Below are positions 44,673-59,600 of a stretch of 64,000 bases of DNA, piece by piece; positions within the stretch are counted from its first letter, which is position 1, and each line of letters starts with the position of its first letter. This stretch comes from Angiostrongylus vasorum (Eukaryota; Nematoda; Chromadorea; Rhabditida; Metastrongylidae). The notes beneath the pieces were generated by a model. It ran no database searches. It was not told the DNA's origin and saw only the letters and a list, made by a program, of their open reading frames with translations. The stretch is taken from contig JADANN010000068.1 in assembly GCA_018806985.1 (NCBI GenBank), forward strand, positions 186,001-250,000, read 5' to 3'. The position numbers and the translations under genes are program-made.

Positions 44673-47600
44673 TCATGACGGTGTAATTTTTTCGTTGAAT
44701 CGAAATGTTTGCGGTAGACCGATCTTCTTTGCCACTTCTTTGTAGGCAGATGTGTGTACGAAACGAGAGAAGCAGTCCTGAATTACAGTATTAGTCGTAA
44801 ATCATTGAAATCTAAAGTGTGCTTACTCGAACATCAAGAACAAAACGATAAAATGTAAAGCGTTCGGTCTCCATTAACCACTTAGGAGCTCGCTATGGAT
44901 TGGATTCCATTTCTGGGATGGTAGAGGTGATTGAGTGGATATGAGGGCCATGCATTGAATTACGGTAGCCTATCTGATCTGTCATCATATCGGCATTTTT
45001 TTATTGTCTCCGAAAAATCTGGCGCTAAATTACCTATCCAGAAGGGAAAAAGGGGACTTGGTTTGTCCCGTGATGTGAAGCTCAACCAAAAACCCCATGT
45101 GTGTGGTGGAGCAGCTCTAACCTCTGTGCTACATGCGACGCTGTCAGTAATTACTGTGAAGCCTTGTTATCAGCGTAATCACCGTTCAAGCATTTGTATT
45201 GGTACATTAGATGTTTCCCATAGTTATTTCTTCTAAAGATGTCCGACTTTAGAGAATCATTTAACTAAACAGTTCCTTCTATCCTAATAGATACTGATAC
45301 ACAGTGTTTATTAACGGATGCCTCGCGCTTGTCTTGTCTTGTTACTAGACGTATTAAAGGATATCAGAGACCACATGGTAGGTAGAAGAACATCTAGGAA
45401 CGATACTAGGCCACTTGAAGAAGGTCGTTCGTCGGGGGACGCTATTCGTTAATAAGTTTGCCGCCTGACCCCCTATATTGTTACAGTCGTATCAAAACGT
45501 GTTTGTAGAACTTGACAACAATACAACAGTAAATAGGAAAATTAAGGAATTGAATTTGAAAGTGGAGGCGATCACTCCCTTCTTCTTTCCCCGTTTGATA
45601 TCATTGGTGAGCAGAGTGATTCAACGTTGGTGCAGATGAGAACTATCGATAACATACCGACTTTTCTTCTGGTTCGGAATTAATGGCAACTCTTCAGAGC
45701 GGTTTAAATGACTTCAAATTCGTATTTTACTAGCCTGTCCATGGATGGTTTCTTCATAAAAATCGAAGAAATCAGTTTCATTGCATGCGAACCTGAGTTT
45801 CCTTTTGAAAACTGGCCTTTCCACTAATGCTAAAAATCTGCCCGCACTGAACCTTCAACCTCCGTTGTCCACTGTAGTCATACCTCCTCAATAAAAAGTA
45901 CTACAAAAATCGAATGAAATCCCTGGTTTTTGGACCTAAGCTCATTCTCCGTATTTTTCTCTTTTAATTAACGAGATCCTCCCAACGGTTTATCGCCTCA
46001 TCGTGGCTAAGAGATGTTCCTGGGTGTCGGACTGCGATGTACAGCGATGGGATCCATCCCCAGGCAGGGTCTCCCAAAGTTGAGAAGGAGTCCGGCGTTT
46101 CCATTAAGAAGCCTAGCTAAGAGTAAACCAATACCAGGATCCATCACCGTCCTGGTATCAAAGTCGCATGGTGGCAAATCTCCCTCTGATCCACAAGTGC
46201 TGCGACTGCCTGGGGTGGTGAAGACCTGGGGCAGACTTTGGCCATGCTGACCTCGGGATTCCACAATGGCTTGTAAGTCTTCGAAAAATGGAGATTATGC
46301 TGGGGCCCGCACAACCAATGAGGACGGGCCATTCAAGTGTCAAGTGTATCAATCAACGAGATGATACCGCATGAGATATCGAGAATGTTGTGTATCATCC
46401 GGACTCCTACCCTCACTGGAGAAGCCTTATGCAGGAAGTCGTGATATGCTGACATTCGTTTTCAAATGTTGCATGTTTAGCCTCTTCCTTAAGGTTTTCG
46501 CAGTTGTGCACTTGTTGTCGAAGCGAAAAATCCTCTTTAGATTCGTAATGATGAAGTCACAACTTTATGAATTTCTTTCATCGCCTACAAACTGTGGTAA
46601 ACACGTCGTTAAGAGGCTTCAATAGTGATATTGAATGCTGTAATGAAGAACAATAATTGCACATGTCCGTGCGGCAAAATAATGGTAAAAGACGTCACGT
46701 TGCTAGATGAAGCCAACAATTAATCGGATTTTCAGTGGCTTCCACGTAAAGACTAAAGAGACAGAACGCCTAATCTTTATCAGTGTTTTAATGGTCGTCG
46801 GACTCGATTCATTAACGTAGTGGTGATTAAATGCATATTCTTCCCACTGAGTTACATCAGAATGGGCGCGTGTAGCGCAGTGGTTAGAGGCGCCCTGCAG
46901 TACAGATCGCTCCCGCGTCCCACGCTCATCAAACTTTCCATCCCCAGTGTCGAGAAATTGGTACCAGCCCTGTCTGAGAGGACAGCAGCACTGACTCCAT
47001 TGATCAGCAAGAGGCCACTGAAAGTCACTGTATAGGTCAGATATGCATCAACCACCTCTAACGATCCTTGCTTAATGAAGTCGAATGCATGGAGCATCCC
47101 TCAGTGATTGATCCACGCCAAGAGCCTCATTCTTTAAATGACTTACGATGATTTACTGATATATAAAGTCTGGTACCAGTTTGCCTGAAGGGATGGAGGA
47201 CTAGGTGGGCCATGAGCGCGGGTATCGATTCCACGTGTGTATTGCAGGGCGACTCCAACCACTGCGCCACACGCTCCCTCACTTATTCATAGGAAGCTAC
47301 AACCTCTAAGCGCGGCAACGTTTATAAAATAATATAGAAAGTACTAGATGTTGGAGATTGGTAGTATTTGCATATTCATATCCACTTTTTACATATTTGT
47401 TAAAAAAGTTGCAGCAAATAGACGAAGGTCGTTTTCCTCTGCGTTCAGTGAAAACGCGATAAAAAAAAGAAAAGAAAGAAAAGAAATGAGCTCCAGAATT
47501 TCTAATTCGCCCAATTATAACATAAATGAAAAGATAAGTTGGAAAATATATAAAGTCCATAGCGAACTAAGAATTTGAGATATCAAGACCGACCTTTTCC

Positions 47601-50600
47601 ATCAGGCGATAGACATGAGCCTGTGCCCGTTCGTAAATGTTATTCGGGAACGATGAAGGATCTTGATTCTCAACTCTAAAATAGACAATTTTATTTTCCA
47701 GTTCAAATTTTAATATGAGAAACAATTTTTTCAACATCAAACAATGTTATCGCTTAATCGTTTTTGCGGATATGGATGAGTTTGATCCGCTATGTAGCAA
47801 GCTTCCCTTTCATTCAGAAGGGATGGATCCTGTGGTAAAGGCTCAGGAATACGCTAGCGTGACTACCCCAAAACTCTAAGGAATTCCATCCCGTCTTCAA
47901 GGACACTCGAGCAACGACAACGAGTAGTCTGCAAATCCTGAAGTTACAACCGAATCCACCTCCGGAGCCGACCATATCCATGGAGTGAAGCCAACGATGC
48001 GAATGGAAGGAGTGTTGCTGTGGAGTATAGCAAAAGCTAGCAAAATGCTTTGACAAAACGACTGACTTTTAGGAAGAAACGATTTCAAATAGGAATGTAA
48101 CTGATTGTTTTTTCTTCTTTTAAAGGAGATAACGGTTAATGGAATACGGTAAGTTGAAAATATAGCGCCGATCGCATTTTCCATGCTTTAAACTCCTTCT
48201 TTAAATGTACCTCTATCTTCCTCTGTGTGCCCGTCTATCTTTGCCTGTTTGCTACGCTTTCCAATACTCAAAAAACAAAACGATTCCTTCTCTTTGCTTC
48301 AGTTCGACTAGAATTTTATTCTTTTTTTTGAATTCTCAGGATTTCCCCTGCTGGCACATAGCCTTTAGTTCAGTAAGAGAATTTACTCGTATAGGAGGCC
48401 TTCTATAGTGCACACCCAATAGTGACACTCAACAGGATTTCCGTTGCACTAACTAAAGCGTAAAACGCGATGTTACACAGAATCGTCCTCACAATCTTTA
48501 AGTTCTTTATTTAGTGCCTATTACTTCTTCACAAAAGTTCATGATGTGAAATGCAACCACTATTATGCGGAGACATTTGCAAAACTTGGTCCTCAGGCCA
48601 GATTCGAACCCGCAATTACCATTTACGAGGCTCACGTGTTGCAGACTGTTGAGGCTTCTCTTTGCTTTTTCTCTCAGCCAATTTGCTACCCTAACGGTGG
48701 CAACAGCAATCACCCGTCAACGGGAATGATATGACGAGCACAAATCGGCAATAAACCCAGTTAAGCCGGGGCTGCAGAGGAAATCACAATCTTTAACTTT
48801 TTTATTTACTGCCTATTATCGAACGTGGCATGAGGCTGATATGTTGTAAACATCTCAGCATCATAGAACCGTCACTGTTCGGCTTTCAGCTGGATACTGT
48901 TGTACGACTCATCCTGAGAAACTTCTGAAGGGTAGAGTTCGACAGAAATGCAAACACAGCGCTGATCGGTTCAGAAGGTATACACTTGTTTTACCGTGCA
49001 TCAATTATTCGCCCATTAATACCAATTGTCTAAGCTCTTAGAGGAAACGTAGACAAGAAAATGCGAACAAACTTTAGGCCTTCTTTAAAGTTGTAGTAGT
49101 TTTTTCATTTTTTTTTAATTGGAATCGCATCAAAAAGTGGGATACGAGGCCTAAAAGCAAGGTTGATTGAGTTGCCAGAAGCAAGAATTGGTGAGCCGCT
49201 AAAGTATGAAAGGATTATCGCAGTGGTCTGAATAAGATCTTATGACCTTTACTGAATTTTCTCTCATCTTATTTAGTTAAGCACAAAGAAGGTTCAGAAC
49301 TTCAGCATTACATTAGAGAAATTTAGAGTGAAAAACGAGCGTGTTTAGGTAGTTTGGCTTCCGCACATAAATTCATTTAATAAGGAAGAAAGATAGCTTT
49401 TATTGGCTACTTATAGAAAAATATCTTAGCAATTCTGGGATGACAATAAGTCAACATATCACCCCAGTACGTTGCACGAACAAATCGAAAGAATAGCTGC
49501 GTCCTGCGAGAACCCTACTCGCAACGCACCACGCCTTTCTCTACGATTTCTCAAGTTGTTCAGAAATTGAGGCTGGATTTGTGGTTTTGTTTTTCTTCTA
49601 TGTGTTCCAGCAGTAATTTTGTTCGAATGTGGTGCTGTCAGTGTAAAACTTATTTCGTGCATTCTTCGCTCGGAATAATTGAAATATAATATAAATTGAA
49701 GGGCGTGTGTGGCGCAGTGGTCGGAGGCGCCCCTGCTACACAAACGTGGAATCGATCCCTGCGCCCATGGCCCACTAAGCCTTCCATCCGTCCGCGGTCA
49801 GCAATTTGGAACCAGACTTGTCCGGGAAGATAGCAGCACTGGCTCGATACATCGGCAGGCGACCGCGAGTCATCATAAATGCTAGATATACATCCAGTCA
49901 CTTCCAACGATACTTAACGAAGTCGAATGCATGGCGCATCCTTCAGGGATTGATCAATGCTGAGAGCTTTTACCCTTTAGCTTTACAACATAAATTGTAT
50001 TTATGGAAAATTTCAAGGATTGGAATTTCAGATGTGGAAACATATATTTTGATATGGATAGTTCCACGGATTCAAACTCGGATGTTCACAAAAAGCTCGA
50101 AATATTAATATTAACTAAAAAGGACGACTTTCTATAAGCCTCGGTAAATTAATGAGATTAGGAGCCAAGGAAGTGCTAAAGAATCCATAGGGCAACACTG
50201 GCTTAAAAATTTTGTCGTTGCTAAGCTAACGTTGAAAATGAGGATGGTCGCGTACATCTTGCTATTGAGGACGATCACTTGAACGGTTTGGTGGAAGCAA
50301 ATACAAGTAGAACTATTCAAGAACTTGCAAATGAATTCGGTGAAAACGCCTCAGGTGTTCCTTAGCATTTAAGGAAAATTGGAAAGTCGAGGAAACTCGA
50401 CAAATGCATATCGTAGTAATTGGGAACAATTCGCACAACCGACGCTGTAAAGGTTGAACGAGTTAGGCAAAGTAACTCTGCATCACCCGTCATACTCGCA
50501 GGACCTCTCGTCTATCGCCTGCCGCTTCTTTAAATATTTTGGCAATTTCCTACATGAGAAATGCTTCAGAAACCAAACCGAGACTGAAGCTGCTTCAATA

Positions 50601-53600
50601 AATTAATCGCCTCTAGAGCTAAGGAGTTTTATGCAACTGGAATAAGTAAACTCGTTTCCTTTTTGTAATAATGGTTAAGTTATAGTGGCTTTTTTCGGTT
50701 AATAAAGTTTATTCTGGAATGAGATATGCCATTTTAATTGGATTGGGTGGAAATCTTGCATTAGCCACCTAATAGAAGCGTCAGCAGCTTCCTGTACAGA
50801 GTAGCTCCGAACATACTATCAGATTACTATGGCATTGTAGAAAAATCACGTTGAATTAGCATTGGAAATGTTGTGAGAAATCCACAAACCCTCATGTCCT
50901 ACCCGAACCCAAACAAACGAAGGGGGATTAGCTCTACTGATGATGGTTGCAGGACAAGAAATATAGCTGACTGAACCACATGTGGGGTGGACTACTTCGG
51001 TTTCAGGTGGCAACAAGCTATTCCGAGTTTTGATACGAACAGTTAGAGAGTTAGCATTCATGAAACATAACCATAGTCCAGTTATCTGGCGTTGAGTTAT
51101 GACGAAATGTTACAAAAGAACAAAATCGGTTTCACATTTCAGGATAAAATTTGTACACCAACATTGGCATAGGGCCTTTTTTGGACTTCTGTATTTCTTT
51201 CTTTTTCAGGCATCTACTGATTTTTTTCTCCCTAATATCACTGAATATCACAATAATTGTTTAATAGGCTCAGTAATAGCTCACCCATTTCGTAGTTGAT
51301 TTGAGAACATTCCAGATTTACAAGTAAAATGCCCAATCGACTGATAAGTGTTTATCGAAAAACCTATTGTTAACTAATTTATTCATATTTTTTACCAAAT
51401 TATCTTGTTGGTCGGCGCTTTATCTTGAGCTTTCAGTGTGCTCCGAACTTCTTATTCCCAGTACTTTTTCATGTCATTTCTAAAATCCTTTTTCAAATAC
51501 AGTGTTTAGGAAGGCCTTTATCAATGACTCGTCTTCTTTTCCAATCATTTGAAGTGTTCCGTAGCTAATTCTAGGATTTTTAATAGTCTACGTAGTACCA
51601 GATTCCAGTAGTTCTATCGGCTGATCAACTTGTTATAAATGCCTTAAGGAACCGAGATCAGTAAATCAAACGGACCGATCCATAATATCACTCCTTGTGT
51701 CATGATCGATATTGATCGCCAGCGGACTTTCAGAAGCGATGAACGTCTCGAACATCTCCAACACAGTTCGCTCGAATTCGTGTCGTGAATCGGATGCACA
51801 GACTGCTTTCAGTTCTTCGACAGCCCACCTTAAAAACGGATTACGGTATTGAAAGATTCGATGACAAGTGTGCACTTGTGTTGAAGGTGTTTTGTTCAAA
51901 TATTCACAAATCAGAGCTAAAAATGCTTTTCTGGCTTCTTATTGTTGGTAATATGCTTGGATTAGACTTAATTGACTCGAAACGACAGCCGAATGAAGTC
52001 ATTTATTAACCTCTTGTTGGTATATCAGTGAAAGAATACGTGTTAGTTGGTTGAGTTATGCTGTCTCATTATTTTACCAGTAATAAATTCCATCAGAGAA
52101 GAATCGAGAAGGAAATTCTTACTGGAATTACTTGACCTTTCATGAAATGTTCGGACTAAAGAATGAGAAAGGAAATGATCTGCTCAAGTCATCAGCTTCC
52201 GCCACAAAATTAAGCTCATGAAAATCCAACTGTATAGAATTTTTTCCGCACTGACAATGTCGAACAGAAATGTAAGTTTTGTATTTCAGGATGTCAACAC
52301 AACGTTCAAATCCACATGTATTCAACAAACGTCAAGAGATTCAAGAGATTAACTCTTTTTTTTCCCACTGGTAGTAAATGGGAGCACTTAGTACTTGATA
52401 CTTGAACGGCCCTTCCTCATGTGCTGCCCCCCGCAAAATATCCGTTGTTCGGCGATTTGCTGTTAATCCATTGTGGTTCCCTGGAATCCCGAGGCCAAAG
52501 TTTGCCCCAGGTCTTCACCACCACAGGCAGTCGCAGCCCTTGTGGATCAGAGGGAGATTTGCCACCATGCGATTTTGATACCAAGACGGCGGCGGATCCT
52601 GGTATTGGTTTACACTTAGCTAGGGCTTCCTGATTGAAACGTCGGACTTCTTCTCAGCTTCGGAGGCCCTGCCGCGGGGACAAATTCCCCACACTGTGCA
52701 TTGCAGTCCGACACCCAGGAACATCTCCCAGCCACGATGAGGCGGCAAACCGTTGGGAGGATTAATGAAAGTTAGATGCAAAAAATATGGTTGTCTTCTA
52801 CTAATAATGCTTTAAGAAACTCGTATTTCGGATTTTCTTCTGAAATTAAAGAGCTTTTTCCACAGGAAATGATCAACAGCACTAAGAAGCCACTTCACAT
52901 GACGCCCGTGGCATCCAAATTCTAGCCAAAAAACACAAGAACGATCAAGAGCAGATTTTGGCCAAAGCCGTCCAAAATCCCAACAATTTTAATACTGAAC
53001 TAGTAGTGCAATCTTATAGGATAACTAAACTCGGACTAGAATTTCATCAGTGATATGGTGCATTTTTTTCACAATGAGCTATGAAGATTATGGTTGAAAA
53101 CAAGCACGGTCATTGCACGCCACAGTCGTCTATTTTCAGAGTTAAGCAAATTAAGAGTTTTAAGTGACTGACCAGAATAGTATATTTTCCTCGGAATACT
53201 CGGACTGAAGGAATTTTGTAAATTGCGCCCGCCCATCAGGATCCGATATGACGTGGTCGAAAGCGAACTGCCATTCATTTGGACTGAAATCGAAGTGAGC
53301 TATTCGATGTTAAATGCTGTCAGGGGTTGAAAATATTCTAGAACTTCTGTATGTGTTCATAAAGCATTGAAGTATATGGTGTTCAACGTCAATCAATCTT
53401 TTGGGGATACAGAGTACATTCAAAAGGCATCGTTTGGGTATTTGTGTGGATAATCGCCCTAGACCATGACTTGAGAGGTCTTCTGATATATCAACTCGAT
53501 GTTTTTCATTCTCTCAGACAAGTCTAATAACAATTTTTGCAATCGCGGAGTGACAAGTCGCGTAATTTGTTAGACCACGAGCTGGAATTGAACCGAGGAG

Positions 53601-56600
53601 CACGTACGTTTAGTAGAACGTCTATAACCACTGAGAACACACGTCCTTAGGTCTGTAACTCGTTAGATAAGACGAAACTTCTAAGTTTTACCATGAAAAG
53701 CATAAAGCCCTAGGCGTTGATCAATCCCTGAGGGATGCGCCATGCATTCGACTTCACTAAGCATCGTTTGGAGGTGACTGAATGCATATCTGGACTTTAC
53801 AATGACTCGCGGTGGCCTACTGATGTATCAGAGCCAGTGCTGCTATCCTCCCAGACAAGTCTGGTATCAATTTGCCGAGCCCGGAGGGGACGGAGGGCTT
53901 GGTGGGCCATGGGCGCTAGCATCAACTCCACGTGTGTGTTGCAGGGCGCCTACGACCACTGCGCCACACGCCCCCACGTTTTTCCTGTAATAATGAAAAT
54001 TACTAGATTTTTGTCGATGATATAGAATGTACAATCAAAGGATGACTAGTGGTACGAAACTAAATTCAAAATGTTAGCGCTCCTTCTTCCATATTATTCG
54101 CACTGCTGGCGTAGGACTGTCATGTGGAGCGTTGTTCACGAAAAACTTTCAGTACGTCTGTCGGAATGGCATCGATTTCCAGTGTTCAGCAATTATCGTT
54201 AAGTGATCGAGCGAAGCGGATTTCGTAGTGAACATCATTTGAGGAGTTCAGCATCTCCATCAATGGCAATTGGTTGTTAACCAAACCAAAAAATGATTGG
54301 ACGCGGAGTTTTTTATTACATATATCACTGAAGTGATATTTTTAGCAAATTTGCATACCGATGGAATATCCCACTGAATTGAATTTGGAATGCATGATTT
54401 AAAAAAGACAAAAAGAAGTTATATGATACCAAGATTAACCGAAGAGTCATCAAAGTGACCACAAGCATTTCATCGTAACAGAAAGAGGCCATCCTATAAC
54501 TTTGCTCGCATACTTCCACATTTCTCTCCATAAGCTCAACACTAATGGCGCAGCATGATGATGAAGTAAACCAAGGTTTCGCCCCACTAGATACCCAGGG
54601 CTGCCCAGTGTGCTCTGCTTCTCAAGGAACACAAAGAGAATTATAATTTTTGTATAAAGCCCTTTATTTTCACCACTCTCGTCCACAAAGCACTTAGAGG
54701 TAGTTCCCGAAGGTTTGATTGAATTTCCCAGGCTCTTTTTTTTCATGATTACATCTCTCGTCCAACGAAGGCGACACAAGCTTCCGTGTACTTCCTGTAA
54801 ATTGATTGTGAAGTTTTCGCCGAATCGACGGATGGAAAGGAAATAATCCGTAAATTAAGGTTGTCAACAAAATCCATTTATATCTCAGGAGTGAGTACAT
54901 TACTGCGGGTTAATGATTTATTCTCGAAGAAGAATAGAATAACGAATTTTATTAAAGCAGCTGTTCTCGTCATAATCCACTAACATTTACTCCATTCTTT
55001 GTCGAGTTTCATTGATAAAAAGTCATTAGTTCAAGCTGAAAGCTTCTTCTGTTGTCGTTCTATGTTAATCTTAGGCAAATTTCCATATTCTTACCCCTAA
55101 TTTCCTTTGGGCGGGAGGGTGGGTGGGGAGGAGTATGGGTTAGGCTTGGCACATTGCTGTATAAGAATCGTTGCGCAGTGGAAGAATCCTACTGTAAGAC
55201 AGCAAAGTCTCTTTGCTTTAGTAAGCTCCTTTAGTGCTCCTTAAGTCGATAAGCTTTGGCGAAAAACCAAGTAAATGTTGAGTAGGGCTAGATTTTCAAG
55301 GAAAAACTATGTTAGACTGGAATTTAATATGTCGATTCGTCATGAAGGGGGTTTAAAGTCCGCAGCACAAACCATACACAAATCCCACATCCCTCTATGA
55401 ACTGCAGTTGCCACGCAACGAAGTGAATAGTTCTGGAATCGGCAATACATCTCAGAATGGGCCATTTAATGTCTAATTTTTCGTTTCTCTCTGAAGATTC
55501 CAGTTCTCGCACCTTAATCGTGGTGATGATGATGGTTGAACTGCCTGACCGGTGCCATTTTCAGCAGAACGTGGTCGTCGTTCACCTTTAAAGAAGAAAA
55601 AAAGTGATGGAACTCAGTTAAAAAACGCAACTTCTTCAATTTGCATTGAATGTCGTAGAGTGAAGGTAATTTCACGGTAATTACAGCTTTCTCAACAAAA
55701 AAATAAATCATGTGCCGACGTTTTTTTTTAGTCAAATTTGTTAATAAAACTAAAAAAGGATTAGAAACGAGGGAAAAAAAAGCTACACAGACAGTTTCCA
55801 AAGCCTTCCAAGTTGTGGCTCATTTATTTTCATTTGTATTTAATATTGGCAGTTATTACGATGTGAAGTGCGCGCGTGGTGCAGTGCTCGGAGGCGGCTT
55901 GCGCTACACATATGGGATCGATCCCAGCGCACATAGCCCACCAAGCCTTCCATCCCCTCTAGGTCGGCAAATTGACACCAGACTTGCCTGGGAGGATAGC
56001 AGCACTGGCTCGGTACATCGTTATGTCACCGCGAGTCATTGCAAAGGCCAGACCTACATCAAATCACCTCCAAACGATGCTTAATGAAGTCGAATGTATG
56101 GCGCATCCTTCAGGGGATTGGTCAACGCCGAGAGCTTTGTTCTTATTTTTTATTTATTATGATGTTTTTATAGAACATCAATGAGGCACATATGTCTCAC
56201 TGATGCGTCTTTATCTTCTTGTGCTTACATAAGTTTCTAATAATGTACGTTATTATCTACGCATTTTACCATTATTAAATTTCAGAGAAAAAAGTTTGGA
56301 CAAAAAACAAAATGAGATCTCAAAAAAGAACTAGTTCTTGTTAAAGAATTAAAGCATTATTATTACCTTTGCATAGGTGATTGAGGGAGTTTTCGTGGTG
56401 AACGCATGGCGAGGGAGTAAACATCGTCACCAACATCGCCACGCCCACTCGCTCACTTGTCAACCCTCCCACTTGTTCAACACCGACTTCCCATGGGTAG
56501 TGGTGTCGTAAATGGTTGTCGGTATGGTTGTGGCAACAAACATCAAGTGATGTCTTCACAACAAGGAATGTTATCGTGAAAAAGGCATCAAAAGCTCTGC

Positions 56601-59600
56601 TCTAAAGCTCTTGGCATTGGTCGATCCCGGGGCACGTGCTATGCATCTCGACTTCATTACGCAACAGTAGAGATGATTGAATGCATAGTTGGCCTATACG
56701 ATGACACGAGGTGGCCTGCCGATGTATCAAGCCGGTGCTGCTATCATCTCAGACAAGTCTGGAACCAACCACCTTGACAGACGCGGATACTAATATATTA
56801 ATATACTAAGGGCGCGTGTGACACAACGGTTGGAGGCGCCACTGCGACACACACGTGGAATTGATCACGCGCCCATGGCTCACCAAGCCCTCGCATCCCT
56901 CCGGGGTCGGCAAATTGGTACCATACTTGTCTGGGAGGATAGCAGCGCTGGCTCGATATATCGGCAGGCCACCGCGAGTTATTGTAAAGGCCAGATATGC
57001 ATTCAATCACCTCCAACAATATTTAATGAAGTCGAATGCATGGCGCATCCCTCAGGGATTGATCAACGTCGACAGCTTTATCCTTTTAGCTTTTAGACAA
57101 CATGAAATAATCAATTTCACATTCAAAACCTTCTTCTAGACATTTTTTTCACATCTAAGGTGTACAAACATCTAGACCTCAACTAAGCGCTAAATAAAAT
57201 ATGCGCAAGTGTTAGGATAGACTTGATTTGTAGATCCAATGAAGAAGAGAAATAGCAAACCTGGGAATGTGGCAAACTCTGTGAGGTTACAACTAGTCGT
57301 AAGGGGGCTGGAAATCAAATGACATGTGGATTCATAGGGAAAATTGTTCACATATCGAAAAACTATCCAGTATGTAAAAAGAACTTTAGTCCAGATTTGT
57401 GTGAAATTTTTCATTTGGAAAACAGTTTCATTTGGTTTCAAATCACTGATACAGTACAGTAAGGGAAAAATCATCATATAGTATTTTTAAAGCGATTACT
57501 AAGAAATCTTTTCTCTGTGATGACTTTCATTGGATCTACAAAGTCAACGTATAAAGCGACGAATGACCCCTAGGTGTTCCTAGCTTCGCGCTTTAACCAA
57601 GAACAGAACTTGGAAAAGTCTACTGGCCTTGGGAATAACATAACTTTCATTCAACACCATTCATGCAATTCAAAAAAGTCTCGAAAGTCACGCATTATCC
57701 ACAAGCACATAGGCAAGAGTGTATTTGTTCTAAAAGTTTATTCTCTAACTAGGTTTATTTTTGTCGTAACAAGATTTATTGGTTCATTACCACACATTTC
57801 TAAAAAACAACAATTGTTTCGTCAATAAACCTTAAGAGCGCCGTAAAAAAACGTAGAATGGCCATCGTTATAGGATGCTATTCTGTCGTTCGATTACACA
57901 ACTGGGCCGTCCTTTCAACTATGATTACGATTGGGTTCTGATGTATTGCGTGATTACTTCGAAAAAAAATATTGCCCATATTGGACATCTTAACAAATAC
58001 AAAAAATAAAACTATGAGAAAACGTAAGACGTCAATAAATCCTTTTATGACCCGTCTTCACACCTACCGCACGGATCCTAGCAGCTCTTGCATTCGATTC
58101 GTTTTCCATGTATCCATCTTCTGCGAAGGCCTTCGGATTAGCATATGGGTTGGGCTACTGACAGAGGACTTTTTGATTTCCTTTATGAATGTCGTTGAAG
58201 GCCGGCCAAGTGATTCTCCGAATCCCTAAACCGTTCGTGGCATAACTACGTTAGGGCGTTCCTGAGCTTTGTGACCGAAGACAATTTCTCAGGCATGTCT
58301 TCCACCAAATCTCCGACACCAAGGAATAGGTCTGGTTGGACTGAAGTAGGTTATGCGTGTAAATAAACTGATACGATCAAATTTACGTCACTAGAATATT
58401 TAATATAGTGGGTCGGTTTTTCAAGTATACGCAGAAATTCCATTAGCTTGACCACGTGCCAACCAACAGTGTAAGAAAAGCATGTATTCACTGATAGAAA
58501 GTATTATGGCATGACAACAAAAGTCCCCTTCACAGATGGTAATGAAAATTTTTCAATAATTCACGAAGCAAATCTGCATATTCGACAAAGGAATTGCACA
58601 AACATCCATATTTGTGATGAAAAATTTGACTACTCCGGTGAGTTTGGTCATAGGTCATTTTGCCCCTTTGTCACCGTTTTTGGGACATCTCTCAGTAGAG
58701 TCTAAAGGAAGTCTTCACAGTTACAACCTCCTTCGAAAGTCACGTCATTTTTTGTAACTACAACGGCATATTTGATCACAACATTAGCAGGTAGATGGGT
58801 GAATAGAGAATTGAAGAAGATTTTGTCTTCATATGTTTACTCAAAAAAAGTGAAGCATTTGAAGTGACATAGACGAGATCGAACTGTATCCCAGCAAGGA
58901 TAGTGTAAATACCTTGCCACTACCCCTAATAGATGCCAACCAAGCCTTCATTTCCCCTCTATATTCATGCATATCTCTCAGTCTGACGAGTTCCTATACC
59001 CATCACGTCCGTTTGGTTGCTGTTTTTTCCATCACTAAATACGCTGGCTGTTAGCGCAAGTGACGTGGCGGCCCCACAGGGAATACAGTGGTCAATCCAG
59101 AATGTGGGCATAGTATTCACGAGAGACGTGGAAGAAAAAAGCTCTCATCCGTAATCCTGTCTACTGCCTTATCTGGGTGGTATTCAAACAAGTAGTAGTT
59201 GTTCAGTTGCGTTATTCCTGGGTGGCTAACAGAGTATTTTCTCTGTTCAACTGTTTTGTGAACTTTGGATGATTTTTTTCATAAACATCTCTCAACGCCT
59301 CAACACTTGTATTTCTAGTAACACGCGATCGGACCACGAAACAATAGAATGGATGACAACTCATTCGGAGACGTCGTGCTCGTGATGACATCGTTTGAAA
59401 TTGTCGAAGTAGCGTTGTTGCCAACCTCCTTAACAGATGATTGATTCTCGTTTGCCAGTACGCTACTCACAATGGCTGTCGAGATTTGATTTAGCAAATT
59501 TCGGTCAGAGTTAACCAAAAATTTGGTCACTATATTTGCAGACGACTTCAGTGACGCAGAGAAGAATAAGGAAAACTTCATCATTGTGACTGTTCTTATT

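Noticed and set aside
46860..46925. tRNA gene suspected from TGGCGCAGTGG-type and GATCGATCCC-type boxes in many places
   Set aside because: No anticodon or acceptor stem forms and the block always continues into the same ~275-base body; these are SINE promoters.
47814..48184. Overlapping minus-strand frames in an RGS intron
   Set aside because: Two frames look equally plausible, neither continues the RGS protein, and no acceptor/donor pair fits.
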